Assembly: GCA_016713245.1 (NCBI GenBank)
Contig: JADJPM010000004.1
Location: 2,108,001-2,172,000 of the forward strand
Length of the DNA stretch: 64,000 bases
Reading direction: 5' to 3'
From: Verrucomicrobiaceae bacterium
Lineage (GTDB): Bacteria > Verrucomicrobiota > Verrucomicrobiia > Verrucomicrobiales > Verrucomicrobiaceae
This document shows, one piece after another, positions 34,317 to 43,823 of this stretch (positions within the stretch are counted from its first letter, which is position 1; every line of letters begins with the position of its first letter). A program made the translations under genes and the position numbers. Under the pieces are notes generated by a model. It was not told where the DNA came from, made no database searches, and saw nothing but the letters and a program-made list of their open reading frames with translations.

Positions 34317-34757
34317 CTATTTGGCATCCTTCTCCGGCTTGCACTTGCAGAGCCACTCCTGGTTTTTGCACTCCTCGCAAGTGGACGTGTTGTATTCGAG
34401 GCGTGCCGTGACGGCTTTAGCATCTGGCGTCTCTTTGTAGCGGAGGATCAGCCACTCTCCAGCGGCCACCAGCGGCAAGGAAAAGCCCTTGTCATCCTTC
34501 GTCACTTCCAGCTTCACAGGCTTCGCACGATCCCCAGTCATCGCGGTGAGTGATTGTGCTTTCACCGCGACGGCTTTCATATTCTTGTCCAGCACGGCGA
34601 TGTGAAACTTGCCGTCTTTGACCGCGATCTCGCCGTGCATCGTTTCGTTGTCGCTGAATTCGAGGATGCGCCCGCCATTGGGGCCGAGTTCGACACCTTC
34701 ATGACCGAAGGCAAGGCTGCTGATGAGTGTGACGAGGAGGATGAGCTTGGTTTTCAT
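34317..34757 (-). CDS. Periplasmic protein with C-terminal Cys cluster, metal-efflux associated
   Basis: The 146-residue product begins MKTKLILLVTLISSLAFGHE, a signal peptide, and the mature protein starts with HEG. The body looks like one small beta domain (GPNGGRILEFSDNE, MHGEIAVKDGKFHIAVLDKN). The end is TCEECKNQEWLCKCKPEK, four cysteines in a C-x2-C-x6-C-x-C pattern suited to a soft metal ion. It is the last gene of the efflux operon, 75 bases after the RND pump, so it may act as a metal chaperone or sensor in the periplasm. No named family is claimed. Confidence 0.75.
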   Translation of the reverse strand: MKTKLILLVTLISSLAFGHEGVELGPNGGRILEFSDNETMHGEIAVKDGKFHIAVLDKNMKAVAVKAQSLTAMTGDRAKPVKLEVTKDDKGFSLPLVAAGEWLILRYKETPDAKAVTARLEYNTSTCEECKNQEWLCKCKPEKDAK

Positions 34758-34832
34758 GGTTTTATTTCTGGGTTCGTGGGTTTCTAGGTTGCCTTGTGGT
34801 GGCGGACTTGGATGCCGCCGCCGTTTGGAAAT

Positions 34833-37800
34833 TCATTGAGATGCTGCGGCATCGAGACGGATGGCTTTTTCGGCGGCATTTTTGCCAAAGAGATAAAAGA
34901 CGGCCGGTGTGACGACGAGATCGAGTAGCGTCGAGGAAACGAGTCCGCCGACAATGACGACGGCCACGGGATGAAGGATTTCCTTCCCCGGCTGACCGGC
35001 GGCGAGCACCAGCGGCACAAGGGCGATGCCTGCGCTGAGGGCGGTCATCAAAACGGGCACGAGGCGCTCCAGCGTGCCGCGCTCGATCATCGCTCGAGTG
35101 AAGCCTTCACCTTCATGCTTCATCAAATGTAGGTAATGACTGAGCATCATGATGCTATTCCGTGCGGCGACTCCGGCGACGGCGATGAAACCGACGAGCG
35201 TGGCGATGCTGATGTTATTGATGAGATACCACGTCAATGCGAGCCCACCCATGAGAGCCAGCGGGATATTGATGAGCACCTGGGCGGCCAGTGAGGCACT
35301 GCGGAAGTAGCCAAAGAGCAGCATGGCGATGACAATGAAGACGAGGATGGAATACAGCCCGATGCGCTTCGCCGCCTCCTGCTGCGCTTTAAATTCACCC
35401 TCGAAGCTGATGAAGTAGCCGGTGGGTAGTTTGACTTTCTCATTCACCTCATTCTGCAATCGAGTGACGAGCGCCCCGAGATCCCGCTCGCGGGTGTTGG
35501 CACCGATGACAATGCGGCGCTGGGTGTTTTCACGGTTGATGACGTTCGGCCCTTTGCTCTCACGCACGTCGGCGACGAGTCGCAAAGGCACACGCTGGCC
35601 GCTGCCGGTTTCGATGAGCATCTCGCTGATTTTTTCTGGTGAGTCTCGATACTCGGGTGGCAGGCGCAGCAGCAGATCGACGGTGCGCTGGCCTTCTCGG
35701 AGTTCGGTGAGCACTTTGCCGCCGATCAGGCTGGAGAGTTGCGCATTCACCGCGCCGGGTTGCACACCGTAGGCGGTGGCGCGTTCGCGATTCACCTCGA
35801 TCTTGATCTGCGGGATGGGCACCTGAGCTTCGAGGTTCACATCGGCCAAGCCTGGGATCGTTTTAGCGATGTCGCGGATTTGAGCGCCTTTTTCTCGCAG
35901 CACGTCGAGTTCCGGGCCGAAGATCTTCACGGCGATTTTTGCCGAGACACCGCTGAGCATGTGCGAGAGGCGATGGCTGATGGGTTGGCCGACATTGAGG
36001 AAGGTCCCGGGAATGGTGCCGAGCTTTTCGCGAATCTCCTGGAAGACCTCCGTGCGAGGGCGGCCACCTTCTTTGAACTCCACATCGAACTCATTCACGC
36101 TCACCGGCATGACGTGGTCGTCTTTTTCGGCACGCCCAGCACGGCGACCCACGCTATGTACTTCCTCAATGCTTTGCAGCAACCGCACGCCGACATCGCC
36201 GACATCATTCGACTGCGCCAGCGAGGTGCCCGGAGCGCTGGCGAGCGAGATGGTGGCGCTGCCTTCATTGAAGGTAGGCAGGAATTCCTTCCCCATCATC
36301 GGGTAAAGCATGAACGCGGCGATGAGCAGCGCCCCGGTGGCCGCGAGCACAAGAAAGGGCTGCGCAAAGGCGAGGCGCAGGAAGGTATGCCGCACGATGC
36401 CTTTCAGGGCTCGCACGAGAAAGCCGTCTCGATGCACATGACCCGCTTTGGGGTTCAGAAGCAGTGAACAGAGCACCGGAATGACCGTGAGTGATACGAC
36501 GAATGACGCCGCCATGCTGGTGATCGTGGCGATGGCGATGGGGCGGAACAGGCAGCCCTCGATGCCCTCCAGAGCGAGCAATGGCACGAAGACGAGGATG
36601 ACGAGCACCGTGGCGTAGAGGATGGAGTTTCGCACTTCACCGGAAGCCGAGGCGATAACTTCGAGTTTGGGCTTTGGCTCTGGAAGTGAGGCGTTTTCTC
36701 GTAGCCTTCGGAAGACGTTTTCGACATCAACGATGGCGTCATCCACCACCATGCCGATGGCGACGGCGAGGCCGCCGAGGGTCATGCTGTTCACGGTGAC
36801 GCCGAACCATTTGAAAACGAGGATCGTAATGGCAAACGACAGCGGCATGGCCGTGAGCGTGATGGCTGTGGTGCGGAAATTCAGCAGAAAGAGAAACAGC
36901 ACGATGGTGACCATGATCGCACCGTCGCGGATGGCCTCTTTGAGGTTGTGAATGGCATGGCCGATGAAGTCGCCCTGCCTGAACATGATCTCGATCTCCA
37001 CACCGGGCGGCAGGGAAGGTTTGAGTTCCTCCAGCGCCGTTTCGATCTGCGAGGTGAGCTTTAGCGTGTCAAAGCCGGGCGCTTTATCCACGCTGAGGAT
37101 CACGCCGCGCGTGCCATTTACACTGGCATCGCCGCGCATGGGCTGGATGCCGTTTTCCAGCCGTGCGACATCGCTGACGAGGATGGGACGGTGGTTGGTG
37201 GTTTTGATGACCGTGCGGCCGATGTCGGCAAAATCGGTCGTCATGCCGAGATTCCGCACCATGATCTCCTGCGTGCCGGTGGTGAGGTAACCGCTGGTGG
37301 AGTTGTTCGCTGCGAGGGAAACGGCTTTTTTCCAATTCCTCAAACGACACGCCATGTGCCACCATTTTCTGCGGATCAGGCAGGACATGCACTTGTTTGA
37401 CCCCACCACCGATGGTCAGCACCTCCGCCACACCGCCGATGCTTTGCAAACGGCGGCGGATCGTCCAATCCGCCAAGGTGCGCAGATCCATCGGGGCGAT
37501 TTTACCATCCTTGCTGCGCACGCCGACGAGCAAAATTTCACCCATAAGCGATGACACAGGTGTCATGCCCGGCTGAATGCCTTCAGGAAGGTTCCCCGCA
37601 GCTGCTTGCAGTCTTTCCTGCACCATTTGCCGAGCACGATAAATCTCCGTGCCCCAATTAAACTCGGTGAAGACGAGCGAAAGGCCGACATCGGAATTCG
37701 AGCGCAAGCGATCTAGTCCCGCGATGCCTTGCAGCGTCGCCTCAATGGGTTGCGTGACGAGCACCTCAACCTCCTCAGGAGCGAGACCGGGACACTCGGT

Positions 37801-37950
37801 GAGGATGGTGACGGTGGGCTTCGTCATATCCGGCAGCACCTCCACGGGGAGCTGCTGCAGCACCTGCCAGCCCGTGAAGACTAACAGCATGCAAGCCGCC
37901 AGCACCATCGGGCGACTGCGCAGTGAAAAGCGGATGAGGGAGTTCAGCAT
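34833..37950 (-). pseudogene. CzcA/CusA-type heavy-metal RND efflux pump, one-base frameshift
   Basis: Two frames make up one pump of about 1038 residues: from MLNSLIRFSLRSRPMVLA (37950) to HGVSFEELEK, and from AVSLAANNSTSGYLTTG to the end at 34833. The break is at six A near 37326-37331; five would restore ELEKAVSL. The pump has the RND features: first helix, LPVEVLPDMTKPTV, the GG-rich porter loops, AVAIGMVVDDAIVDVENVF in helix 4, and ARNSIMMLSHY late. It would export Cu, Ag, Zn, Co or Cd by proton antiport with the adaptor and outer-membrane channel encoded upstream. The start is three bases after the adaptor's stop. If the base is real, the pump is dead; if an error, the operon is complete. 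Confidence 0.85.
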
Positions 37951-37954
37951 GGTC

Positions 37955-39061
37955 TCAGGAGGTGACGCGGTTGCGGAACGTGAAACTGACAATCAGCAGC
38001 ACGAGGAGCAGAGCACTCGTGCTAGCGAAAAAGGTGGTGAACTGGCTCCAGCCTTCGGCACCTGCATGATCATGGTCATCATGCGCGTGGCCTTTGGCTT
38101 CTTGCTGCTCTTTGGTCATCTCCGTGCCGTCGTCGTTGTGAGGATGACCATGGGCGGCATCGAGGGCCTCTTTGAGTGAGACGCTGCCTTTGCCGGCAAA
38201 GCCAAGCATGTAGGCTCCGTGGATGACCACTTCATCACCGGGAAGCAGGTCACTGGTGATTTCGACGCGGCTATCATTCACCTCGCCAGTCGTCACCTCG
38301 CATTTCACAAAGGCATTTTTCAGACCGTAGTCGGCCACATAGACGAAGCGGCCACCGGCATCGCCCTGGATGGCTTCACGCGGGATAGACATGACATTTT
38401 CACGCTTGCTGGTGGCGATACTGAACTCGGCACGCATGCCGGGACGCAGCAGCTTGTCAGGATTGGCTACATGAAAGGCAGCCTCGATGGTGCCGCTATC
38501 TTCATCCGCTTCCGCCGCGATATGGGCGAGGGTGGCCTCGAATAATTTTTCTGGCAGCGCACTGACACGGATGTGAGCCTTCAGGCCGACCTTCAATTGC
38601 CCGGCGAGATGCTGCGGCACACTGGCGGCGGCCTCGACGGTGCTCAAATCCATGATTTCGATCAATTCCTGATCCGGCGAGATAGGCTGACCTTGGGCGA
38701 TGTTGACCTTTGAAACCATGCCACTGATGGGCGCGGTAAGTTTGATGACAGGCGGCGGATCTCCAGGCTGACGACTCTCCACCCAGGCCACCTCGGCATC
38801 GACATCGACCCCCTGATGCGGAATGACGAGCACCGAAAATGCACGGCCAGGAATGCGACTGCTGACGATGGCTTTTTTGCCTGGCAGCACTTCGATGTGA
38901 CCCAGGGCGAAGAGAGTTTTTTCAAACACGCTTTCTTCTGCCTCGATCATTTGGATGCCGAGGTTTTTCACGCGGGTCTCATCCAGGATGATGAGATTAT
39001 CTTTGGGTGCGGCGGCGTGAAGGGCTGAGGTGGTGATGAGTAGGATCAGAAGAGATTTCAT
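37955..39061 (-). CDS. RND efflux periplasmic adaptor with His-rich tail and C-terminal helix
   Basis: The 368-residue protein begins with a signal peptide (MKSLLILLITTSALHAAA) and has the membrane fusion protein order: barrel-lipoyl (GHIEVLPGKKAIVSS, APISGMVSKVNIAQGQPI), hairpin-poor beta domains (MRAEFSIATSKR), and the end GEVNDSRVEITSDLLPGDEV. It links the RND pump to the outer-membrane channel. Unusually it carries a histidine-rich stretch (AAHGHPHNDDG, GHAHDDHDHAG) followed by a C-terminal membrane helix (STSALLLVLLIVSFTF). The His segment may collect metal ions. It overlaps the tolC-like gene by four bases (ATGA), so they are translationally coupled. Confidence 0.88.
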   Translation of the reverse strand: MKSLLILLITTSALHAAAPKDNLIILDETRVKNLGIQMIEAEESVFEKTLFALGHIEVLPGKKAIVSSRIPGRAFSVLVIPHQGVDVDAEVAWVESRQPGDPPPVIKLTAPISGMVSKVNIAQGQPISPDQELIEIMDLSTVEAAASVPQHLAGQLKVGLKAHIRVSALPEKLFEATLAHIAAEADEDSGTIEAAFHVANPDKLLRPGMRAEFSIATSKRENVMSIPREAIQGDAGGRFVYVADYGLKNAFVKCEVTTGEVNDSRVEITSDLLPGDEVVIHGAYMLGFAGKGSVSLKEALDAAHGHPHNDDGTEMTKEQQEAKGHAHDDHDHAGAEGWSQFTTFFASTSALLLVLLIVSFTFRNRVTS

Positions 39062-40263
39062 GGCGTGGCTCCGGTGGCGGCTTCGTAGCGGATGCGGGCA
39101 AGGTGGAAATCGCGGGCGGCATCGAGGACGGCAGATTCGAGTTGGAGGCGCTGATCGCGGGTGCGGAGGAGGATGAGGAGATCGGTCTGGCCGGTCTGGT
39201 AGGCTTGTTCGAGCTTTTGCGTTTGCTCGATAACAAGTGGGAGGAGCGTGTCGCGGGTTTCGCGGGCGAGATCAGCATTGGCCTGCATCTCACGGCGGGC
39301 GGTATCCGCCTCGCTGGCGATTTGTTTTCCGAGAGCTTCGGCTTCGAGGCGCTGACGCTCGGCGGTGGCGGCTTTTTCGGCGATTTCGCCTTGGTTGCGA
39401 TTCCAGAAGGGCAGCGGGATGGAGAAACGAAAGCCGACGAAGCCGGTGTCTTCACGACGGCCATCGGGTTGACCTTGGTTTTCGCGGGAGGCGAAGAAGC
39501 CTGCGCTCACATCCTGCATGCGCTTGGATTTGGCGAGCTCGGCATCCGTCTGTGCGGCGGTGATTTTTGTTTGGGCGAGTTGGTAATCCGCCCGGCGCTG
39601 CCAGGGCGAGAGGCCAGGCATGACGAGGGCTGGCAAGGCCCCGAGAAGCACCAGTGAATCCTGCGGAGCGATGCCAAGCATGGGCTTCAAGGCACCGAGG
39701 AGACTGGTGTGCTGAGTTTCGAGTTTTTTGGCCTCCAAAATGAGCCGCTGCGCATCCACCTGGGCCTGTGCGGCATCGAGCGGCGAGAGTTCTCCTTTGG
39801 CGGCACGGCTTTTGGCGAATTCGGAGAGCTTGAGGGCCAGTTCACGCTGCTGCTGGCGCAGGATACGCTGCTGCTGGAGGGCGATGAGCTGCACGGCGTA
39901 CTCGCGGGCCTGGGCGATGAGGCGACGCTCCGCATCACGCACCTCCAGCTCCGCGGCGGTGACGAGTTGGCTGGAGAGTTGTTTTTCGAGCGTGAGCCGC
40001 TTCGTGACAGGAAACGACTGATCAATGCCAAAGAGCATCGTGCGTGGGCTGGTGCGGCTTTCGTTTTGAAAACTGGTCTCGAGCGTGGGATTCGCGAGCC
40101 TGCCACTGCCGAGTTGGCGTCCGCGAGCTTCCTCGACGGCCATGCGGGCAGCTTTGAGCATGGGATGATGGTTGCGAACACGAGCGGCGATGTGCTCGAG
40201 GCGAAGCTCGGCAGCGCGGGCGGTGAAAACGAAGACAAAAAGGATAAAGAGAGAACGGAGCAT
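39058..40263 (-). CDS. TolC-family outer-membrane channel of the metal efflux system
   Basis: The 401-residue protein starts MLRSLFILFVFVFTARAAEL, a signal peptide, and has two outer-membrane-efflux-protein repeats with long coiled helices (QQQRILRQQQRELALKLSEF, and KAATAERQRLEAEALGKQIA) and the conserved NPTLETSFQ. It forms the outer-membrane exit of the CzcABC/CusABC-type pump. It is the head of a coupled series channel, adaptor, pump, Cys-rich protein. I start at 40263 and not 40329 because the signal peptide begins there. The His-rich gene lies 95 bases upstream on the same strand. Confidence 0.88.
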   Translation of the reverse strand: MLRSLFILFVFVFTARAAELRLEHIAARVRNHHPMLKAARMAVEEARGRQLGSGRLANPTLETSFQNESRTSPRTMLFGIDQSFPVTKRLTLEKQLSSQLVTAAELEVRDAERRLIAQAREYAVQLIALQQQRILRQQQRELALKLSEFAKSRAAKGELSPLDAAQAQVDAQRLILEAKKLETQHTSLLGALKPMLGIAPQDSLVLLGALPALVMPGLSPWQRRADYQLAQTKITAAQTDAELAKSKRMQDVSAGFFASRENQGQPDGRREDTGFVGFRFSIPLPFWNRNQGEIAEKAATAERQRLEAEALGKQIASEADTARREMQANADLARETRDTLLPLVIEQTQKLEQAYQTGQTDLLILLRTRDQRLQLESAVLDAARDFHLARIRYEAATGATP

Positions 40264-40358
40264 GAGGAGGCCGGATTGAATGGGCTGAAAAGCAGCATGG
40301 GAGGACCATGCAAACACAGCGGAGGCCATCGTCGTGGATGGCGGCGATCAATCCTTGC

Positions 40359-40796
40359 TCAAATCCTGAGCGAAATCGTGTGCGAGAGCCGTGAGGGCCA
40401 GGGTGGTCCAGCGCGGCTGTTTACCCGAGGAGGCTGAAAACGAGCTCTATCTACCTGGGGAAGAGTTTTGACGGTCAAACCATCCAGCGGAAGCCAAACG
40501 AGCAGCGGAGCCTGGACGGGCATGAAGGCGGCCGCGTGAACTTTTTCGGCGAGATGTGATTCAACGAGCGCTGGATGCTCATGGATGGGCTCTTCCTCTT
40601 CATGATCATGGCGGTCATGGACGGGCATCTCATGCTCTTCATGCTCGCAGCCGTGATCATGCGGGCCGTGGCAATGATCGAGCTGAGTGAGACGCTCCAC
40701 CCCGCCACAATCGCAGATATAACCGCGATGCAGGCCCATCACCTGAGTGCCCAGCAGGGCGAGCAGGAGGAGGAACCGATGGAGGAACTGAAGCAC
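40359..40796 (-). CDS. His/Cys-rich secreted protein, metal-efflux associated
   Basis: With a GTG start at 40796 the product has 145 residues and begins with a good hydrophobic leader (VLQFLHRFLLLLALLGTQVMG). The mature part is rich in histidine, cysteine and acid: CDCGGVERLTQLDHC, HGPHDHGCEHEEHEM, HDRHDHEEEEPIHEH. These clusters strongly suggest metal binding in the periplasm. It is upstream of the efflux channel gene on the same strand and may open the operon. An ATG start at 40904 would run into the epimerase gene and precede the leader with unlikely residues. I do not recognise a named family. Confidence 0.6.
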   Translation of the reverse strand: MLQFLHRFLLLLALLGTQVMGLHRGYICDCGGVERLTQLDHCHGPHDHGCEHEEHEMPVHDRHDHEEEEPIHEHPALVESHLAEKVHAAAFMPVQAPLLVWLPLDGLTVKTLPQVDRARFQPPRVNSRAGPPWPSRLSHTISLRI

Positions 40797-40854
40797 GGCG
40801 GGGAGTATTTCGATTCGAGCGGGGATTGTCGAGCGTTGTTTTGGCGTGAGCTGC

Positions 40855-41832
40855 TCAGCAAACCGCGACGCCTTTGGCGCGCATCTCGCGGAACCATTCA
40901 ACAAACTTCGGAATGCCCTGATGAATGTGCGTGGTGGGTTTGAAGTTCAGCAGCGCCGTGGCTTTGCTCACATCGGCAGAGGTCAGCGGCACATCGCCGG
41001 GCTGATCGGGGAGCTGATTGATTTGCGCTATCTTGCCGGTGGCCTCTTCGATGGCAGCGATGAGGTCATTGAGCGTCACCGTTTGGGAGCCGCCGAGGTT
41101 GAAGATGTCGCAAATGGGGCCCGTGGTGTAGTTCACGGAGCCGAGGATGCCGTCCACGATGTCGGTGACGAAGGTGTAATCGCGGGCGGTGGTGCCGGAG
41201 CCGAATTTATCGATGGGTTTGCCGTCCTCGATGAGTCGGGTGAATTTGGAGATGGCGAGATCAGGACGCTGGCGGGGGCCATAGACGGTGAAGAAGCGCA
41301 GACAGACGGTCTTGATACCGTAGAGGTGGCTGTAGTTCGAGCACATCTGCTCGCCGGCCATTTTCGTCATGGCATAGGGGCTGATGGTCTGAAGGATGGG
41401 ATCCGCCTCAGAGAAGGGCACTTTTTTGTTCACGCCATAGACGGAGGAACTGCTGGCAAAGACGAACTGCTTCACGCCGGTGCGACGGGCGGCTTCGAGG
41501 AGGTTGAAGGTTCCTTTGATGTTGGTGTCGATATACAGCTCAGGCTGCTCGATGGAGGGGCGAACGCCCGCCCGGGCGGCGAGGTGGACGACGGCATCGA
41601 AGCGGCCCTTTTCGAAGACTTCGCTCACGAAGGCGGCGTCATTGAGCTCTCCCTCGTGGACCGAGAGACGCGGATCGGCCATGGCGGCGATGTTGGCGCG
41701 TTTGATGGCCGGGTTGTAGTAGTCGTTGAAGCTATCGAGCACGGCGACATTCTCAGCTCCCTCGCTCAGGAGCCGCTGAACAGTGTGGGAGCCGATGAAG
41801 CCGGCGCCGCCGGTGACGAGGATGCGTTTCAT
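40855..41832 (-). CDS. NAD-dependent nucleotide-sugar epimerase
   Basis: The 325-residue protein is an extended short-chain dehydrogenase: ILVTGGAGFIGSHTVQRLL binds NAD at the N-terminus, VVHLAARAGVRPSI and SSSSVYG follow, and the catalytic pair is YAMTK. The features FFTVYGPRQRPDLAI and SGTTARDYTFV match the UDP-glucuronate 4-epimerase/CapI-like branch. Such enzymes supply sugars for capsule or lipopolysaccharide. The ATG at 41832 puts GGAGFIG at the usual place. It diverges from the proline-rich gene at 41987. Confidence 0.92.
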   Translation of the reverse strand: MKRILVTGGAGFIGSHTVQRLLSEGAENVAVLDSFNDYYNPAIKRANIAAMADPRLSVHEGELNDAAFVSEVFEKGRFDAVVHLAARAGVRPSIEQPELYIDTNIKGTFNLLEAARRTGVKQFVFASSSSVYGVNKKVPFSEADPILQTISPYAMTKMAGEQMCSNYSHLYGIKTVCLRFFTVYGPRQRPDLAISKFTRLIEDGKPIDKFGSGTTARDYTFVTDIVDGILGSVNYTTGPICDIFNLGGSQTVTLNDLIAAIEEATGKIAQINQLPDQPGDVPLTSADVSKATALLNFKPTTHIHQGIPKFVEWFREMRAKGVAVC

Positions 41833-41986
41833 GAATGAAGAGGAAGGAAGAGGGCAAAAGGCCACGAAAGGCGGAAAATAACGAGCACCCCTTGGATATT
41901 TGCAACCGTGGAGGAAAAGCGATTGACGCCCGAGGGCGGAATTCGCTAAAGAGAGGGGGAATTCCCCTTTATTCACATCCCCACAC

Positions 41987-43015
41987 ATGAGCGACTCCGA
42001 TAATCCTTCCTCCACGCCAAAAACCTCTGCCGTGCCGCTGAAGAAAGAAACCGTGCGTATCACGCTGCGTGCCCGCCCCGGTGCCGGCGTCACCCAGGCC
42101 CGTGAGGCCACCGCTCCTGTGAGCCCTGTGACGGGCAGTGTCGCCCCTTCGAGCGCGACAACTTCCGCCGTGCCCGTGGCTGCCAAGACGGCGACCGCGC
42201 CGATTCAACTCCCCTCTGCTCCCCTTCCCCCGCCTGCAGCGAAAAGCGCCACCTCCCCGGTGAAGCTTCCTTCGCCCCCGATGCCCCCTCCTTCGAAGAA
42301 GACGACCTCCGCTGTGCCTGTCGTCTCCGCGCCGCCCCCGAGCGCCCCTTCCAGCGGTGGCCCTCTTCCTCCTCCAGCCCGCCCACCGGTGGCTCCTTCC
42401 GCGCCTTCGGGTCCCCCCACTGCACCGATGGCACCGAAGCCTCCTGCAGCTCCAGGAGCCCCACGCCCGCCAGTTGCTGGTGGACCTCCTACCGCTTCCC
42501 TTCCCGCCGCCACTCGCCCGCTGGCCAAAGCACCGGGCGTTCCGGGAGGTGCCCCACGCGTCGAAGCAGGTGCCCCAACTGTGCCGATTGCCACTGGTGC
42601 GCCGAAACCGATGGCTCCCAAAGCTCCTGGCACTGGCCCCATGGTCAGCGGCGGCACCGCCCCACTTCCAAAGGCGACCGTCAAGCTTCAGCCTACCCAG
42701 GCTATGCAGCGTGCACCAATCTCAGCCCCTCCTAGCGCCCCGGTGAAGCGTGCCGCCGCCGCCGATTCGGAGCAGTTCTATGAGGAGAAAGACCCCGAGG
42801 CTGGCCTCATGCCCCTCTCCGCGATCTGCTTTGTGCTCGCTGCCGCCCTCTTGGTCGTCCAGATGTTCGGTGCAGACATGGTGAAAACCGCTGCGCAAGG
42901 CGAAAGCTCCCCCATCATGGTGCCGGAGTCCGGTAAGCAGAAATGGGAGTCCCGCACCGCGAGCGGCGCTTGGGATAACACGTTCCAACGCACTGAGCTC
43001 CCTTCGATTCCTTAA
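41987..43015 (+). CDS. Pro/Ala-rich protein with one C-terminal membrane helix
   Basis: The 342-residue protein is about 75 per cent low complexity: residues 30-255 are proline, alanine, valine and threonine with repeats such as PPPAAKSAT, PPPSKKT, PPAAPGAPRPP. A basic N-terminus (LKKETVRITLRARPG) opens it. The only hydrophobic segment, LSAICFVLAAALLVVQMF, lies near residue 280, so most of the chain is probably cytoplasmic with a short outside tail (SRTASGAWDNTF). I do not recognise it. The long disordered stretch could be a tether in the envelope block formed with the next genes. Confidence 0.78.
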   Translation: MSDSDNPSSTPKTSAVPLKKETVRITLRARPGAGVTQAREATAPVSPVTGSVAPSSATTSAVPVAAKTATAPIQLPSAPLPPPAAKSATSPVKLPSPPMPPPSKKTTSAVPVVSAPPPSAPSSGGPLPPPARPPVAPSAPSGPPTAPMAPKPPAAPGAPRPPVAGGPPTASLPAATRPLAKAPGVPGGAPRVEAGAPTVPIATGAPKPMAPKAPGTGPMVSGGTAPLPKATVKLQPTQAMQRAPISAPPSAPVKRAAAADSEQFYEEKDPEAGLMPLSAICFVLAAALLVVQMFGADMVKTAAQGESSPIMVPESGKQKWESRTASGAWDNTFQRTELPSIP

Positions 43016-43073
43016 TTGACGACCTTCCGTCTTCCACTCTCTTCGTTTCGAACTTTTTTCCGTCTCTCCTGAT

Positions 43074-43154
43074 ATGCTCCTCGCTTGGGTCGTTTTCCTT
43101 CTCGCCATCGCCACACTCGCGCTGAATTTTCTCGCGCAAAGTGGTGGCATGTAA
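43074..43154 (+). CDS. Possible 26-residue single-helix membrane peptide
   Basis: An ATG at 43074 opens MLLAWVVFLLAIATLALNFL, followed by AQSGGM and a stop, one clean membrane helix. It stands 58 bases after the proline-rich gene and before a terminator-like hairpin, so it could be the last gene of that unit. Hydrophobic short frames arise by chance, and no clear ribosome site supports it. Confidence 0.4.
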   Translation: MLLAWVVFLLAIATLALNFLAQSGGM

Positions 43155-43187
43155 CCACAGCCGCGAAATCTCGTGGTTCGTTTGACT

Positions 43188-43241
43188 GGCCTGCGGCCTG
43201 CACTATAAGCAGGCACGCAGGCCGTTTCTTATCGGCTTTTT
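43188..43241 (+). terminator. Probable terminator before the OpgH operon
   Basis: GGCCTGCG and CGCAGGCC, with an inner pair CCTGC/GCAGG, form a branched stem at 43188-43223, followed by a T-rich stretch ending in six T at 43241. It separates the proline-rich unit from the glucan block, which starts at 43248. Confidence 0.6.
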
Positions 43242-43247
43242 TACCCC

Positions 43248-43823
43248 ATGGAGGCCGTCAACATCCAATTCGCACCCGCCACTGGCACGGACCAGGAGTG
43301 GAACGAGGCCTACGCACGTCTGGCCGACTTCTTCCGTTCCTACCGTCTGCACAACCGCATCCGGCGCACGCAATTGGTGCTCGAATCCCTCCGCCGCGCC
43401 TCCGTGGCGCATGCCAAAGACCCCACCCGCACTCCGGTGAGCTATGCCATCGACGAAGCGCGGCAAATGATGCATCTCTGGCTCGGCCGCATTTACCACG
43501 ACATGAACCTCACCGAGCCGCAAATCGAGGCGGGTGGTCGTTTGGGCTTCTACATCAGCGATGGCCCGGAAAAATGGCCGCTGCACTTCATGGATGCCAA
43601 TTTCATGCCGCCAGAGATGAGCGAGGCCATGCGCCAGGCCGTGCGCACGAGCGGTCCGAGCCTTCAGGTCTCAAAAATGACCCCGCGTGACATGGATCTC
43701 GGCTTCACCCATGTGGCGGAGGGCACCTTTGAAGGCTTCGCCCGTCAGCCGTGGATGCGCTACGCCGTGCTGGCCGTGTTTGTGACCTTCGTGTTCTACT
43801 ACGTTTACCGTCTTCTCCAATGA
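43248..43823 (+). CDS. Hypothetical protein with C-terminal membrane helix, coupled to opgH
   Basis: The 191-residue protein is mainly soluble and helical (DQEWNEAYARLADFFRSYRL, SYAIDEARQMMHLWLGRIYH) and ends in one membrane helix, YAVLAVFVTFVFYYVYRLL, so it is tail-anchored with its bulk in the cytoplasm. Its stop overlaps the start of opgH by four bases (ATGA), a sign of coupled translation. It may be a subunit or regulator of the glucan synthase. I do not recognise the family; OpgG, the usual partner, is absent. Confidence 0.8.
   Translation: MEAVNIQFAPATGTDQEWNEAYARLADFFRSYRLHNRIRRTQLVLESLRRASVAHAKDPTRTPVSYAIDEARQMMHLWLGRIYHDMNLTEPQIEAGGRLGFYISDGPEKWPLHFMDANFMPPEMSEAMRQAVRTSGPSLQVSKMTPRDMDLGFTHVAEGTFEGFARQPWMRYAVLAVFVTFVFYYVYRLLQ

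Noticed and set aside
37320..37340. Programmed -1 frameshift in the RND pump gene
   Set aside because: The six-A run has the wrong phase for a -1 slip; reading on requires skipping a base (+1), and RND pumps are not known to use it.
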